NCBI GenBank assembly: GCA_964450405.1
Contig: CAYVCQ010000012.1
Span: 1-64,000, forward strand
Direction of reading: 5' to 3'
Length of the DNA: 64,000 bases
Origin: WRGT01 sp964450405
GTDB taxonomy: Bacteria; Spirochaetota; UBA4802; UBA5550
Shown here: positions 1 through 8,589 of the stretch, piece by piece
Position numbering within the stretch: the stretch's first letter is position 1
Layout of the letters: each line of letters opens with the position of its first letter
Notes under the pieces: model-generated
Seen by the model: only the letters and a program-made list of their open reading frames with translations
What the model was told of the DNA's origin: nothing
Database searches by the model: none
Program-made: the position numbers and the translations under genes

Positions 1-243
1 TATACTGTAAAAAAATATTCAAAATGTTAAGAAAAATCCGACATCATCTGACCGCACAGGTGAGGATTCAATAGATTACCATACTTAGACTGGTTTTCTC
101 TTTTATTTTAAAAGGACCAGTTGTCCGAAACTTAATTAAAGGATTACGAGCTTCTCTAAAAAAAAGAGAGTTTACCAATTGAAACATCGTGAAAATCCTT
201 TAATCAAGTAAATCAAGATTCTGACAATGAGAAGGAAATATTT
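1..243. other. non-coding window edge
   Basis: AT-rich sequence at the window edge with no open reading frame that has a ribosome binding site. It contains only a short CTCT/AGAG hairpin near 153-172. The next gene is on the minus strand and ends at 244, so this is its downstream region. Confidence 0.5.
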
Positions 244-645
244 CTATCTGCGCCCTTTATTTGTATTTGTGCCTTTGCTTATTCCAGCTATAAAAATTCC
301 CGCCATTTCGACTTTTACACTTTTCTTTTCAGGAAGCTTTGCAAAGATATCCTCTTCACACAATAAATCCATAACCTGTGGTCCAATCTTTGCCTTAACT
401 ATTGGAACTTTTCTAAGTTTGTAGATTTTCGGGATCTGATCAATAACCGCTTTAGGAATATTCGCGTTTTTAATCTTATCCATGCGTTTCTCAAGAATCA
501 GAATTGTTGTAGTTATCTTATGCTGATCAACAAGCACCTTCTGTTCTGTCATCTTCTTTTCCATTCTTTTTTTAAGAATGAAGTAACCTGCAACCAATGC
601 TCCGATTACTATTGCTAATATTATATACAATATCCACCATTCCAC
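244..645 (-). CDS. small membrane-anchored conserved hypothetical protein
   Basis: The protein has 133 residues. One N-terminal transmembrane helix (about residues 4-24, WWILYIILAIVIGALVAGYF) is followed by a charged, probably cytoplasmic part that begins KKRMEKKMTEQKVLVDQHK. The core (LVDQHKITTTILILEKR, then LRKVPIVKAKIGPQVMDLLC) resembles, from memory, a small conserved family of unknown function seen in clostridia and spirochaetes; this is recognition of a pattern, not a database match. The start is GTG at 645, nine bases after a GGAGG ribosome binding site. The C-terminus is a basic tail (KGTNTNKGRR). It is a single gene with long non-coding DNA upstream. No enzymatic motif is visible. 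Confidence 0.75.
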   Translation of the reverse strand: MEWWILYIILAIVIGALVAGYFILKKRMEKKMTEQKVLVDQHKITTTILILEKRMDKIKNANIPKAVIDQIPKIYKLRKVPIVKAKIGPQVMDLLCEEDIFAKLPEKKSVKVEMAGIFIAGISKGTNTNKGRR

Positions 646-1416
646 TGAATTACACCTCCGTTTAAATTATTCGTCCGATTATAAAAATCTTTTTGTTTCG
701 GCAATCTGTTTCGATATGCGGCGGACACTTCCGGTAGATTTTAGGGATTTCAGCTCCCTTTGATCCTGCACAAATCGAACTTTTACGATTATCCATGTAA
801 GCAATTTTTTTATAATATAGAATATCTCCCAAAAAGGAAGAATAAATCCTTTATTTATAATATATTACTTAATTTCAAATCTAAATTTACTCTCTTAATA
901 TTTTAATTTCACAGTCAAGTTAAATAATAATCCCCTGAATAAATCGAATGATACCAGCTTAAAACCGGTAAAATTCTTTTTATACTGCTCCTAAAGCAAA
1001 CAGAGCAATTTCAATTCAAACAAGTATATACGGCTTAAGGATTGATAAAATGTCTATAAACGAACTTTGCCCTCTATTTCTTTAAATAAAATAGTAAAAT
1101 AAGTCCGGGGGAACCTCAGAATTAAACTTATGATGATTTTCCCAAAGCATATAAATACTTAGTTTATTTAAAACATAAATATAATTATATGATAACTTTT
1201 CTCGTTTAAATGCTTTTATCTATTTTTTTTAATTGAAAAGATTTAACATGGTTTTTTAATGATCATTAACATTATTACGTATGTAATCGTGAACTTGTGA
1301 TAAACTCTTATCCGCCGCGCCACAGGCGCGGCGGATAAGAGTTTCACGGTTTTTGACCAGTTACAGAATAACAAATATCTATAAATATTCATAAATCAAT
1401 GCACAGGAAAAACCTT
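646..1416. other. long intergenic region with one strong palindrome
   Basis: About 770 bases without a gene between divergent genes. It is very AT-rich except for the perfect GC-rich palindrome at 1302-1344. I see no tRNA-like fold, no small ORF with a ribosome binding site and no coding remnant on either strand. Confidence 0.6.
1302..1344. repeat. perfect 20-bp inverted repeat, member of a dispersed palindromic family
   Basis: Two 20-base arms match perfectly around a 3-base ACA loop; the core is CCGCCGCGCC / GGCGCGGCGG. The right flank (1341-1363) reads, on the minus strand, GTAACTGGTCAAAAACCGTG, which recurs beside related cores at 6531, 44472, 44647 and 54871. As RNA it would form a very stable stem. 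There is no U-run directly after it, so it is a dispersed repeat rather than a plain terminator. Confidence 0.8.
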
Positions 1417-1704
1417 ATGGAACCAAAAAAAGTAACAATAAAATCACTTGAGAAGATTCTTGAAGATATTAAAGATGGATCTGAAAATTCAATAGGAAAT
1501 TATTTATTCAAGGGATTCAGAATACAGATAAGTAAATATAAATCATCCGGAACAGAGAGATATATGAGACTTTATAAATCCAGAAGAGAGCTGGGTCTCT
1601 GCGTAAGGTGCGGGATAAAGGTTTCTGATAAAAATACAAAAACAGGAAAACTCTACAGGCTTTGTGAACACCACAGAGAAACTACCGATAGAAAACAGAG
1701 ATAA
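1417..1704 (+). CDS. small zinc-ribbon-like hypothetical protein
   Basis: A basic protein of 95 residues. Its C-terminal third carries a probable metal site: LGLCVRCGIKV (CxxC) followed about 20 residues later by LCEHHRE (C and H). This knuckle, preceded by YMRLYKSRRE, is typical of small nucleic-acid-binding zinc proteins, but no named family is recognised. An ATG lies six codons upstream at 1399; the ATG at 1417 is preferred because AGGAAAAACC sits just before it. The stop codon overlaps a terminator hairpin. The job is unknown; nucleic-acid binding is inference from the basic composition and the Cys/His pattern. Confidence 0.65.
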   Translation: MEPKKVTIKSLEKILEDIKDGSENSIGNYLFKGFRIQISKYKSSGTERYMRLYKSRRELGLCVRCGIKVSDKNTKTGKLYRLCEHHRETTDRKQR

Positions 1705-1733
1705 AGCCGGTTCCGGCTTTATCTAACTTTTAA
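1701..1733 (+). terminator. hairpin terminator after the zinc-ribbon gene
   Basis: ATAAAGCCGG and CCGGCTTTAT pair around TT at 1701-1722, overlapping the TAA stop of the gene at 1417-1704. A T-rich tract follows. It may also serve the convergent cyclophilin gene that ends at 1735. Confidence 0.65.
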
Positions 1734-1734
1734 T

Positions 1735-2295
1735 CTACTTTTTTTTAATAGAAAATATTACTACATCTTTTACGGGAACATCATCAAAATAACCAACGGT
1801 GCCGGTCTGAACTGCTCTGATTTTACCGACAACATCCATTCCTTTAGTAACCCGGCCGAAAACGCAATATCCGTATCCTTCCGTTGTGGGGGATTTATAA
1901 TCAAGAAATGAATTATTTACTACATTGATAAAAAACTGTGACGTTGCACTATGAACTTCTGCAGTTCTTGCCATTGCAACTGTTCCATTCTTATTTGAAA
2001 GACCGTTTGCAGCTTCGTTTTTCACCGGCGGCAATGTCTTTTTTTCAATCATTCCAGGAGTAAATCCTCCGCCCTGAATCATGAAGTTCCCCATAACCCT
2101 GTGAAAAATAGTCCCATTGTAGAAACCTTTATCAACATAATTTAGAAAATTCGCAACTGTGAGAGGCGCTTTATCCTGAAAGAGTTCGATCTCCACATCG
2201 CCCATGGAAGTTTTCATCAGAACAACGGGATTTTCCGCTGCAAAGATTCCTGTGGATAATGCTAGAAATATTAAAACCACTGCTAATTTTTTCAT
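1735..2295 (-). CDS. exported cyclophilin-type peptidyl-prolyl cis-trans isomerase
   Basis: The 186-residue protein begins with a signal peptide (MKKLAVVLIFLALSTGIFA), so it acts in the periplasm on prolyl bonds of folding exported proteins. The cyclophilin fold is clear: GDVEIELFQDKAPLTVANF, then the active-site segment FHRVMGNFMIQGGG, then VAMARTAEVHSATSQFFINV and YGYCVFGRVTKGMDVV. Arg in FHRV, Gln in IQGG and the SATSQFFI segment are the usual catalytic-site residues. ATG at 2295 is preferred over an in-frame upstream start at 2331 because AGAGG lies six bases before it and the signal peptide starts there. It stands alone; uvrB lies upstream on the same strand beyond a repeat. Confidence 0.93.
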   Translation of the reverse strand: MKKLAVVLIFLALSTGIFAAENPVVLMKTSMGDVEIELFQDKAPLTVANFLNYVDKGFYNGTIFHRVMGNFMIQGGGFTPGMIEKKTLPPVKNEAANGLSNKNGTVAMARTAEVHSATSQFFINVVNNSFLDYKSPTTEGYGYCVFGRVTKGMDVVGKIRAVQTGTVGYFDDVPVKDVVIFSIKKK

Positions 2296-2326
2296 CTTTT
2301 CCTCTTTTAAATTATTATAATATTTC

Positions 2327-2486
2327 ACCACGGAGACACAGAGGCACAGAGAAAGGCAGGAGGAGGTTATTATTAAATCAAAAATTCAGCCATTAACTTT
2401 TACCCAATTCGAAGCCAATCAATAAAAATTATGGCAGCATCCCCAAAAAACCATCATGTCCTCCGTGTCTCTGTGCCTCTGTGGCC
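2327..2486. repeat. inverted-repeat element with CACAGAGGCACAGAGA ends
   Basis: The sequence CACAGAGGCACAGAGA near 2337-2352 recurs in inverted orientation near 2468-2483. About 115 bases of non-coding DNA lie between. The element fills most of the gap between uvrB and the cyclophilin gene. Similar CTCCGTGTCTCTGTGCCTC repeats occur in many bacterial genomes; mobility is inference from the terminal inverted repeats. Confidence 0.6.
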
Positions 2487-2490
2487 ATCC

Positions 2491-4503
2491 TTACTTTTTT
2501 TTATTTTTTCTTAACACTTCAATTTTGTTCTCAATGTCTATCATCTGATCACGTATCGCCGCGGCTTTTTCAAATTCGAGATTATCCGCAGCCTCCAGCA
2601 TCTGTTCTTTAAGAACAACTCTCAGTTCATCCAATTCTTTCAGATTATTACTTCGATAGGCAGATGAATTGTCCGCAACATAATTGATATATGAATTCTC
2701 TTTCAGATATTCTCTTTCAAGCATATCAATTATTTCTTTCTTTATAGATTCAGGTTCAATATTATTTTCTATATTATGTGCTTTCTGGATTTTTCTTCTA
2801 CGGTTAGTTTCATCAATTGCTCCCTGCATCGATTGAGTTATCTTATCGGCGTACATGATAACTTTTCCGTTAAGGTTTCTCGCAGCCCGTCCTGCTGTCT
2901 GTATAATGGAGCGTTTGGAGCGGAGGAATCCCTCCTTGTCCGCATCAAGAATCGCAACAAGCGATACTTCTGGTAGATCGAGTCCCTCCCGTAAAAGATT
3001 TATTCCGATAAGGCAGTCAAACTCCCCCTTACGGAGATCGCGAATAATTTCAACCCGTTCAATTGTATTGATCTCCGAATGGAGATACCGCGCCTTTATC
3101 CCCACCTCTTCAAAGTACACGGCAAGATCTTCGGCCATTTTTTTTGTGAGAGTTGTCACCAGAATCCGTTCGTTTACATCAGCTCTTTTTTTAATCTCTC
3201 CGATAAGATTATCCACTTGGTTTAATGCCGGTCTAATTTCAATTTCAGGATCAAGCAGACCTGTGGGGCGGATTACCTGTTCCACTATATTTTCAGACTT
3301 CTCCAGTTCATAATCTGCAGGAGTTGCCGAGACAAAGACCGCACTCTTGATCATTGATTCAAACTCCTCAAACACAAGAGGTCTGTTATCCAGAGCAGAG
3401 GGAAGACGGAATCCATACTTCACGAGATTCTCCTTCCTTGCTCTGTCACCTGCGTACATTCCACGAACCTGAGGAAGTGTTGCGTGAGATTCGTCCACCA
3501 GCAGGATGTAGTCACCTTTAAAATAATCCATGAGACACGATGGTCTCTCCCCCTCACGTCTTCTATCCATTATACGGGAATAGTTCTCAATCCCGCTGCA
3601 GAAGCCTGTTTCAAGAAGCATTTCTATATCATATTTAGTACGGCTTTCCAGTCTCTGTGCTTCGAGAAGTTTCCCCTCTCTGCGGAAAACTTCAAGCTGC
3701 ATTTCAAGTTCCGCCGAGATCATCTCTACGGAAACCTTCATATCATCAGGATCGGCAATGAAGTGTCGAGCCGGATATAATATGCATGTATCAGTTTCAT
3801 TCAGCACTTCACCACTAACGGGATTAAAGAATGTAAGCCGTTCGATTTCATCTCCATAAAATTCTACTCTGAAGGCCTCCTGCTTAAGATATGCAGGATA
3901 GATATCTACAATATCTCCCTTAACCTTGAACATCCCGCGTGTAAAGGCGATGTCATTTCTTTCATAATGGACTGCAATTAATTTGCGAAGGAGATCATCT
4001 CTCCCCATCTCCTGACCCTTTCTTATAACGATATGAGATTTCTCAAAATTCTCCGGTCTTCCTAAACCGTAGATGCATGAAACGGATGATACAACTACAA
4101 CATCTCTTCTTTCGAGAAGTGACGATGATGCTTTAAGTCTGAGCCTGTCAATCTCGTCATTGATGGATGAATCTTTTTCTATATAGAGATCGGATGAAAC
4201 AACATACGCCTCAGGCTGGTAATAATCGTAATATGAAACAAAGTACTCGACAGCGTTATCGGGGAAAAATTCTGTGAATTCACGGAAGAGCTGCGCTGCA
4301 AGAGTTTTGTTATGGGTAAGTACAAGCGCTGGCTTATTTACAGACTCAATAATTTTGGCCATGGAGTATGTCTTTCCGGAACCTGTTACTCCCATTAGTG
4401 TCTGGAGACGTTTCCCTGAATTAATTCCATCTACTAAACTGCCGATTACTCTGCTCTGGTCAATGGACGATTTATATGGTGATACTACTTTAAATTTTTT
4501 CAT
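2491..4503 (-). CDS. uvrB: excinuclease ABC subunit B
   Basis: UvrB, 670 residues, the normal family length. With UvrA it finds DNA lesions, verifies damage by inserting a beta-hairpin into the helix, then recruits UvrC for dual incision. Visible features in order: Walker A GVTGSGKT (residues 39-46), the damage-verification hairpin segment YYDYYQPEAY, the DESH helicase motif, RPTGLLDP, LLREGLDLPEV (motif V), QTAGRAARN (motif VI) and a C-terminal UVR motif (LEFEKAAAIRDQM) that contacts UvrC. The start at 4503 is preceded by AAGGATCTGA. It is monocistronic as far as the window shows. No LexA-type operator was recognised upstream. Confidence 0.98.
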   Translation of the reverse strand: MKKFKVVSPYKSSIDQSRVIGSLVDGINSGKRLQTLMGVTGSGKTYSMAKIIESVNKPALVLTHNKTLAAQLFREFTEFFPDNAVEYFVSYYDYYQPEAYVVSSDLYIEKDSSINDEIDRLRLKASSSLLERRDVVVVSSVSCIYGLGRPENFEKSHIVIRKGQEMGRDDLLRKLIAVHYERNDIAFTRGMFKVKGDIVDIYPAYLKQEAFRVEFYGDEIERLTFFNPVSGEVLNETDTCILYPARHFIADPDDMKVSVEMISAELEMQLEVFRREGKLLEAQRLESRTKYDIEMLLETGFCSGIENYSRIMDRRREGERPSCLMDYFKGDYILLVDESHATLPQVRGMYAGDRARKENLVKYGFRLPSALDNRPLVFEEFESMIKSAVFVSATPADYELEKSENIVEQVIRPTGLLDPEIEIRPALNQVDNLIGEIKKRADVNERILVTTLTKKMAEDLAVYFEEVGIKARYLHSEINTIERVEIIRDLRKGEFDCLIGINLLREGLDLPEVSLVAILDADKEGFLRSKRSIIQTAGRAARNLNGKVIMYADKITQSMQGAIDETNRRRKIQKAHNIENNIEPESIKKEIIDMLEREYLKENSYINYVADNSSAYRSNNLKELDELRVVLKEQMLEAADNLEFEKAAAIRDQMIDIENKIEVLRKNKKK

Positions 4504-4641
4504 TCAGATCCTTTCTATATCACGGATTACTTCTTAAAATCAGAAAATGTAATCAAGACTCGCTAATGATTTGAACATTGTAAAGATTATAATTAAAAAA
4601 TCAAGTTTCATTCCTTAAAAATTTTTTAAAGTGTATGTCTC

Positions 4642-4735
4642 TACTGATAAACTGGTGTTGAAATATCTCTTCTCCGCGCCTTTGGCATGGTAAGTTATAA
4701 CTACCTGAGATTTATGAGTAATTACTGGAATATCT
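4642..4735. repeat. dispersed palindromic repeat copy (degenerate core)
   Basis: CTACTGATAAACTGG followed by TCCGCGCCTTTGGCATGG and ending in GAGTAATTACTGG. The left flank matches the copy at 14722 (CTACTCATAAACTGG) and, inverted, the copy at 48870. The right core arm has lost its GC symmetry. Confidence 0.6.
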
Positions 4736-4736
4736 G

Positions 4737-6440
4737 TTAAATATTTTTTTTATGGAGTTGATCCCGGTAGGCAGATGGCGTTTTCCCGCAATTTTTGTTG
4801 AATGCCCGGCTGAAGGTGCTGAGACTTTCAAATCCCACTGAATAGGCAATATCGATAATTGACACATCCCCTTCCAGCATTACTTTGGCCTTCTCTATGC
4901 GGACATCATTTATATATTCACTGAACTTCTTTCCTGTGCATGTTAGAAAAGCACGGCCGAATCGCCCCGGACTCATCCCCACCGCCTCGGCTGCTCCCTC
5001 TCTTGCTATATCAAACATATAATTTTCATTGATGTATTCTACGGCTTTTTGAATCTTCTGATGTGTATCGGATGTCACTGTATAGTCTTCATCTTTTTTT
5101 ATTCTTTCATCACCGCGGCCGGTATACTCCTCACCTTCTCTTGAAGAAAAAAGTTTCACCCATGAAATCACAAAGGGAATTGCCACTAAAATAACCGCTG
5201 ATGAAATAATCGCAATAAGAATAAGAATAAATGCTGTTGAATTTGCCGACTTTCTGTAGAAAAAATAATTGTACCCTACTCCATACCTCTCTCCATCAAC
5301 TTTGACAATAAACTGATTATAGTTGATATTATTAATCTGAACAAGATACCGCTTCATAGTTTGCGCATCTTTGGTATGAAGCTGCTCTCCAACATCACTT
5401 AATCTCCATCGCCCCGGGGTAAAATCATTAAGCTCAATAGATTGAGGCATTACAAAGTTACGGTCTCTTGTGTATATCCAGTCGTATGATGGTTCAGTTA
5501 GTTTTACAATATAGTCCACTTCATCGGGAACAACAGCAAAATTACGGGAACGTATTCCATCGGTAAGATAACGCAGTTCAACCACATGCCTGTCATCATA
5601 TGCATTTTCGAACTGAGAAAGTGCGACATATCCCATCGTAGAGAATATAAGAATGTTAAAAATGAACACCGATCCGATAATTTTAAAACGGGCCGACAAT
5701 CGGTGAAAGTCACTCCGTACATATACCAATGCATATAAAGCATAAATGATGAGAAATAAAGCGCTGCCGGAGGAAATAATAGTAACGTATGGTATTGCCC
5801 TGAAAAAAATATAAACGGATATAAGTACTACCTTACTGATATCAAGAGTTACAAGCAGTGCAAAATTCCGGGCTGTGCGGCCGGCATCAGTAGAGGGTGA
5901 TAAAAAACGTAAAATCATCCCGCTGCCTGAGTTATTCCTCTCTGCATAGACAGCATTCCTCACAAAAATCACAATTACCCATAGATAAAAAATAAATACT
6001 AAAACCGGAAGAAGTTTTGAACTGAATACAGGAGCATATCCAGTCTCGCTGAAATGTATACCGCTTCTCACAGCATTAAAAGAATACTGGAAGTACACTG
6101 CAATAGATAATGACATTGTGGCAGCAAAGACAATACGTGATTCACGACGGCATCTCTCCCCGGCAAAGCTATAGGCAAATTGAATAAGAAAAACAAGTCC
6201 GAATGGCGCAAGTGCGGCAAGAAACCATCCATATGCACCTATGGGAGAATAGAGTGAGTATGTTATTAAATGACCCGCTTCATAAAGGAACGCGGCTGCA
6301 AAGTAGTAGCTCAGAAACCTGTGTGTACGGTCCGTTTTTTTCCTTGTGACAAGATATGAAAAGATAACAAATGTCAATACTGCAGGAGCAAAACTTTCGA
6401 ATGAGTATTGTGAGAATAAAAGAATTTTATCCGGCTCCAT
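4737..6440 (-). CDS. membrane receptor-regulator: multi-TM sensor fused to AraC-type DNA-binding domain
   Basis: A 567-residue one-component regulator. The first ~235 residues form about seven hydrophobic helices. One more helix (FKIIGSVFIFNILIFSTMGY) leads into an extracytoplasmic domain of about 130 residues (VVELRYLTDGIRSRN to FFYRKS), bounded by another helix (AFILILIAIISSAVILVAIPFV). The last ~105 residues are an AraC/XylS double helix-turn-helix (AVEYINENYMFDIAREGAAEAVGMS, then IIDIAYSVGFESLSTFSRAF). It would sense an external or membrane signal and act on transcription directly. A GTG at 6446 is possible, but ATG at 6440 has better spacing to AGGGAG. The ligand is unknown. The lipase-like lipoprotein gene lies upstream on the same strand and is a candidate target by proximity only. 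Confidence 0.88.
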   Translation of the reverse strand: MEPDKILLFSQYSFESFAPAVLTFVIFSYLVTRKKTDRTHRFLSYYFAAAFLYEAGHLITYSLYSPIGAYGWFLAALAPFGLVFLIQFAYSFAGERCRRESRIVFAATMSLSIAVYFQYSFNAVRSGIHFSETGYAPVFSSKLLPVLVFIFYLWVIVIFVRNAVYAERNNSGSGMILRFLSPSTDAGRTARNFALLVTLDISKVVLISVYIFFRAIPYVTIISSGSALFLIIYALYALVYVRSDFHRLSARFKIIGSVFIFNILIFSTMGYVALSQFENAYDDRHVVELRYLTDGIRSRNFAVVPDEVDYIVKLTEPSYDWIYTRDRNFVMPQSIELNDFTPGRWRLSDVGEQLHTKDAQTMKRYLVQINNINYNQFIVKVDGERYGVGYNYFFYRKSANSTAFILILIAIISSAVILVAIPFVISWVKLFSSREGEEYTGRGDERIKKDEDYTVTSDTHQKIQKAVEYINENYMFDIAREGAAEAVGMSPGRFGRAFLTCTGKKFSEYINDVRIEKAKVMLEGDVSIIDIAYSVGFESLSTFSRAFNKNCGKTPSAYRDQLHKKNI

Positions 6441-6524
6441 TAACACTCCCTAAAAAATACGGATTTATCACAAAAACACCTGCGGTTTTTTAAGCCTCAA
6501 GTTAAAATTCAAAATAATTTTCAG

Positions 6525-6585
6525 CAACTATTCAAAAACCTGCGGTAAAATTTTTTCTCCGCTCCTTCAGCACGAGGGAAAGCAT
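6525..6585. repeat. dispersed palindromic repeat copy (degenerate)
   Basis: TTCAAAAACCTGCGGTAAAA followed by TTTTTTCTCCGCTCC. This matches the flank-plus-core order of the copies at 1302 and 54838 read on the minus strand. The second arm (CAGCACGAGGG) is degraded. Confidence 0.5.
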
Positions 6586-6680
6586 AATTATATAAGGTTT
6601 TTTACTGGATTTAATTTTGATCCCTGTAACTTATATTATAGAAAAACATATCATATACAAACAAAAAAAATTTTTAACAC

Positions 6681-6715
6681 AAAAAAATCGTGCCCCTTTT
6701 AGAGAGCACGATTTT
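6681..6715 (-). terminator. rho-independent terminator of the lipase-like lipoprotein gene
   Basis: AAAATCGTGC (6684-6693) pairs with GCACGATTTT (6706-6715). On the minus strand the stem is followed by a run of T residues. It lies 27 bases after the stop codon at 6742. Confidence 0.85.
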
Positions 6716-6741
6716 ATATTTAACACTTAATTAAAAACTAA

Positions 6742-8304
6742 TTATACGCCGGATGACTGTGTAAAAGTATCATCAGCTGGAGTTACAGTTGTTTTCCCTG
6801 CATTTATTTGATATTTGTACTGAGTTGATTTTACAGCTTTGGTATTAAAATCCCAGTTCATGGTAGCTTTAATCTGAGCATCGCTCGCTGCAGCTCCTAG
6901 TCCGCCGGATCCGGGAGTCTTGTCTGCATATACAACCTTGTCGATTGATAATGCATACCAGTTGTAGGCATATAGATGTTTCGCTGTATCGTCACCAAAA
7001 GACGGCCAAGGACAATAGTAAGCTGAAAGTTTTCTCATGTCAGTACAGCTGTCTCCAACAAATCCTCCAATATTGCTGTTGGTACGAATCTCTTCAAGTG
7101 CAAATGCATCACGCGCAAGCATCTCTTTCATATAGGTAACACATTTTGCGCCGGGATATACAGAACCGCAATAGGTTTCTGAACCCTTTCCCCAGAATGG
7201 ATCAAGAAGTGAAACACGTTTAGGCATAAGATTTGAGGATACTGTTCCTGCAACGACCGCTTTACTGATTTTGTAAGACATAAGAGTTGCAAGCTGATTA
7301 CCAAGGGAATGACCCATAAAGCGAATGCCGCTTACTGAACCTTCGAATATATCTATATAATCTTCATATAATAAATCGGTCACACTATAGCTTGTTGTAA
7401 GAGAAACATATGAACCGCTGCGGACCATATATCTCATACCTTTTTTACCATTGTTGGCGAGCCATAGTTTTGCCTGAGCATCTTTAACTTCAGATTCGTC
7501 TGCCCACTGTGCCCAATATGCGATACATACGTTGTAACCTTTGTTTCTCCATGAAGCGATGGCATTGTAAGCACCAATTGTTGATGAGTTAAAAAAGAAA
7601 GCGTTATCATTTCCAAAGTCTTCTTTAGTTGAACCGTTCTGCCATCCGTGGTAATAAACTATGGTGGGTTTGTTTTTGTCATAATATAGATTGGACTGTC
7701 CGGGTACAGCTTTCTGATATTCGCCGTTGTTTCCAAGAAAGAAAAATCCGTAATCAAGATTGATTGTTTTAAATGTAAGAGTGTAATTTGCTGTTCCCTG
7801 AGGTACACCGCTTGTGCTTTTGATACTTGCAGCAGCAATAGTTACAGTATAAGATGTATCCTGTTTCAAACCTTTACGGATTTTTGATTTTTTAACAGTA
7901 TCATATACAAAAATTCTCGTAGGGATAAATGTAGCAATACGGTTAGCATAAGTTACTGTTCCGCCGAGTACTTCGCTTGTATCAACACGTGTTACTTTAA
8001 ATGTAGTTGTATTGAGAGTAGATGTATCTATATCTGCATCAAATGCAACAGAAATATTTGCTTCTACAGGAACATTTGTTGCACCGGTTGGAGTTGAACC
8101 AGCACCGCCTGTAACAGATTTCATAATTCCATCTGCCGGAACAATACCATCTGTAGTCATTGTAAGATCAAAGCTTGTTTGAGGAGTTGAGTTTTCATCT
8201 GGTGTCTGAAGTTCGCAGCCAGTGAATGAGAATGCCAGAATAAGGGTGAAAATAGCCAGAAAACCTATAAAGTATTTTTTTCCATTTAAGCCTTTAAGAT
8301 TCAT
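6742..8304 (-). CDS. lipoprotein with Ig-like domain and lipase-type alpha/beta hydrolase domain
   Basis: A 520-residue predicted outer-surface or periplasmic lipoprotein. The signal peptide ends in the lipobox FTGC (Cys30). Residues about 65-185 look like a bacterial Ig-like (Big_5/SbsA type) domain: VPVEANISVAFDADIDTSTL and TSYTVTIAAASIKSTSG. The C-terminal ~300 residues resemble a lipase: oxyanion-hole segment PTIVYYHGW, nucleophile elbow GHSLG (around residue 330), LLDPFW as the probable Asp strand, and several Cys that could form disulfides. Expected role is hydrolysis of an ester substrate outside the cytoplasm; the substrate is unknown. The ATG at 8304 has GGAGG five bases upstream; a longer in-frame reading to 8373 lacks one and would bury the signal peptide. 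A strong terminator follows. Confidence 0.82.
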   Translation of the reverse strand: MNLKGLNGKKYFIGFLAIFTLILAFSFTGCELQTPDENSTPQTSFDLTMTTDGIVPADGIMKSVTGGAGSTPTGATNVPVEANISVAFDADIDTSTLNTTTFKVTRVDTSEVLGGTVTYANRIATFIPTRIFVYDTVKKSKIRKGLKQDTSYTVTIAAASIKSTSGVPQGTANYTLTFKTINLDYGFFFLGNNGEYQKAVPGQSNLYYDKNKPTIVYYHGWQNGSTKEDFGNDNAFFFNSSTIGAYNAIASWRNKGYNVCIAYWAQWADESEVKDAQAKLWLANNGKKGMRYMVRSGSYVSLTTSYSVTDLLYEDYIDIFEGSVSGIRFMGHSLGNQLATLMSYKISKAVVAGTVSSNLMPKRVSLLDPFWGKGSETYCGSVYPGAKCVTYMKEMLARDAFALEEIRTNSNIGGFVGDSCTDMRKLSAYYCPWPSFGDDTAKHLYAYNWYALSIDKVVYADKTPGSGGLGAAASDAQIKATMNWDFNTKAVKSTQYKYQINAGKTTVTPADDTFTQSSGV

Positions 8305-8589
8305 ATTTCCTCCATACCTTTTTAAATAATTATGATTGATAATAAATACCGTCCAGTCGGTCTTATTTAACACAAAATGACATGGCTTGTCTTTTCAAAA
8401 CAAACCATGTTTCGGTTTGAAGAGGTTTTATGAAAAAAAATGTAATATTTAAATAAACTGAATAAAAACGGTTAATTATATAGTGTTTTTATATAATTAT
8501 GGTAAATCCTGAAAGTGCGGGTGATTATTAAGGTAATAATTTAAAAAAATACCCGGGGAATTATTCCATGATGAGTTTTTGCATAAATA

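Noticed and set aside
41..180. possible terminator CTCT/AGAG near 153-172
   Set aside because: The stem has only four to five AT/GC pairs with an A-run loop; too weak to call.
720..800. possible tRNA because of a TTCGATT stretch
   Set aside because: No acceptor stem or anticodon arm can be formed on either strand.
2855..3313. 152-codon plus-strand frame inside uvrB
   Set aside because: Lies wholly opposite uvrB, has no ribosome binding site and reads as basic, Arg/Ser-rich antisense sequence.
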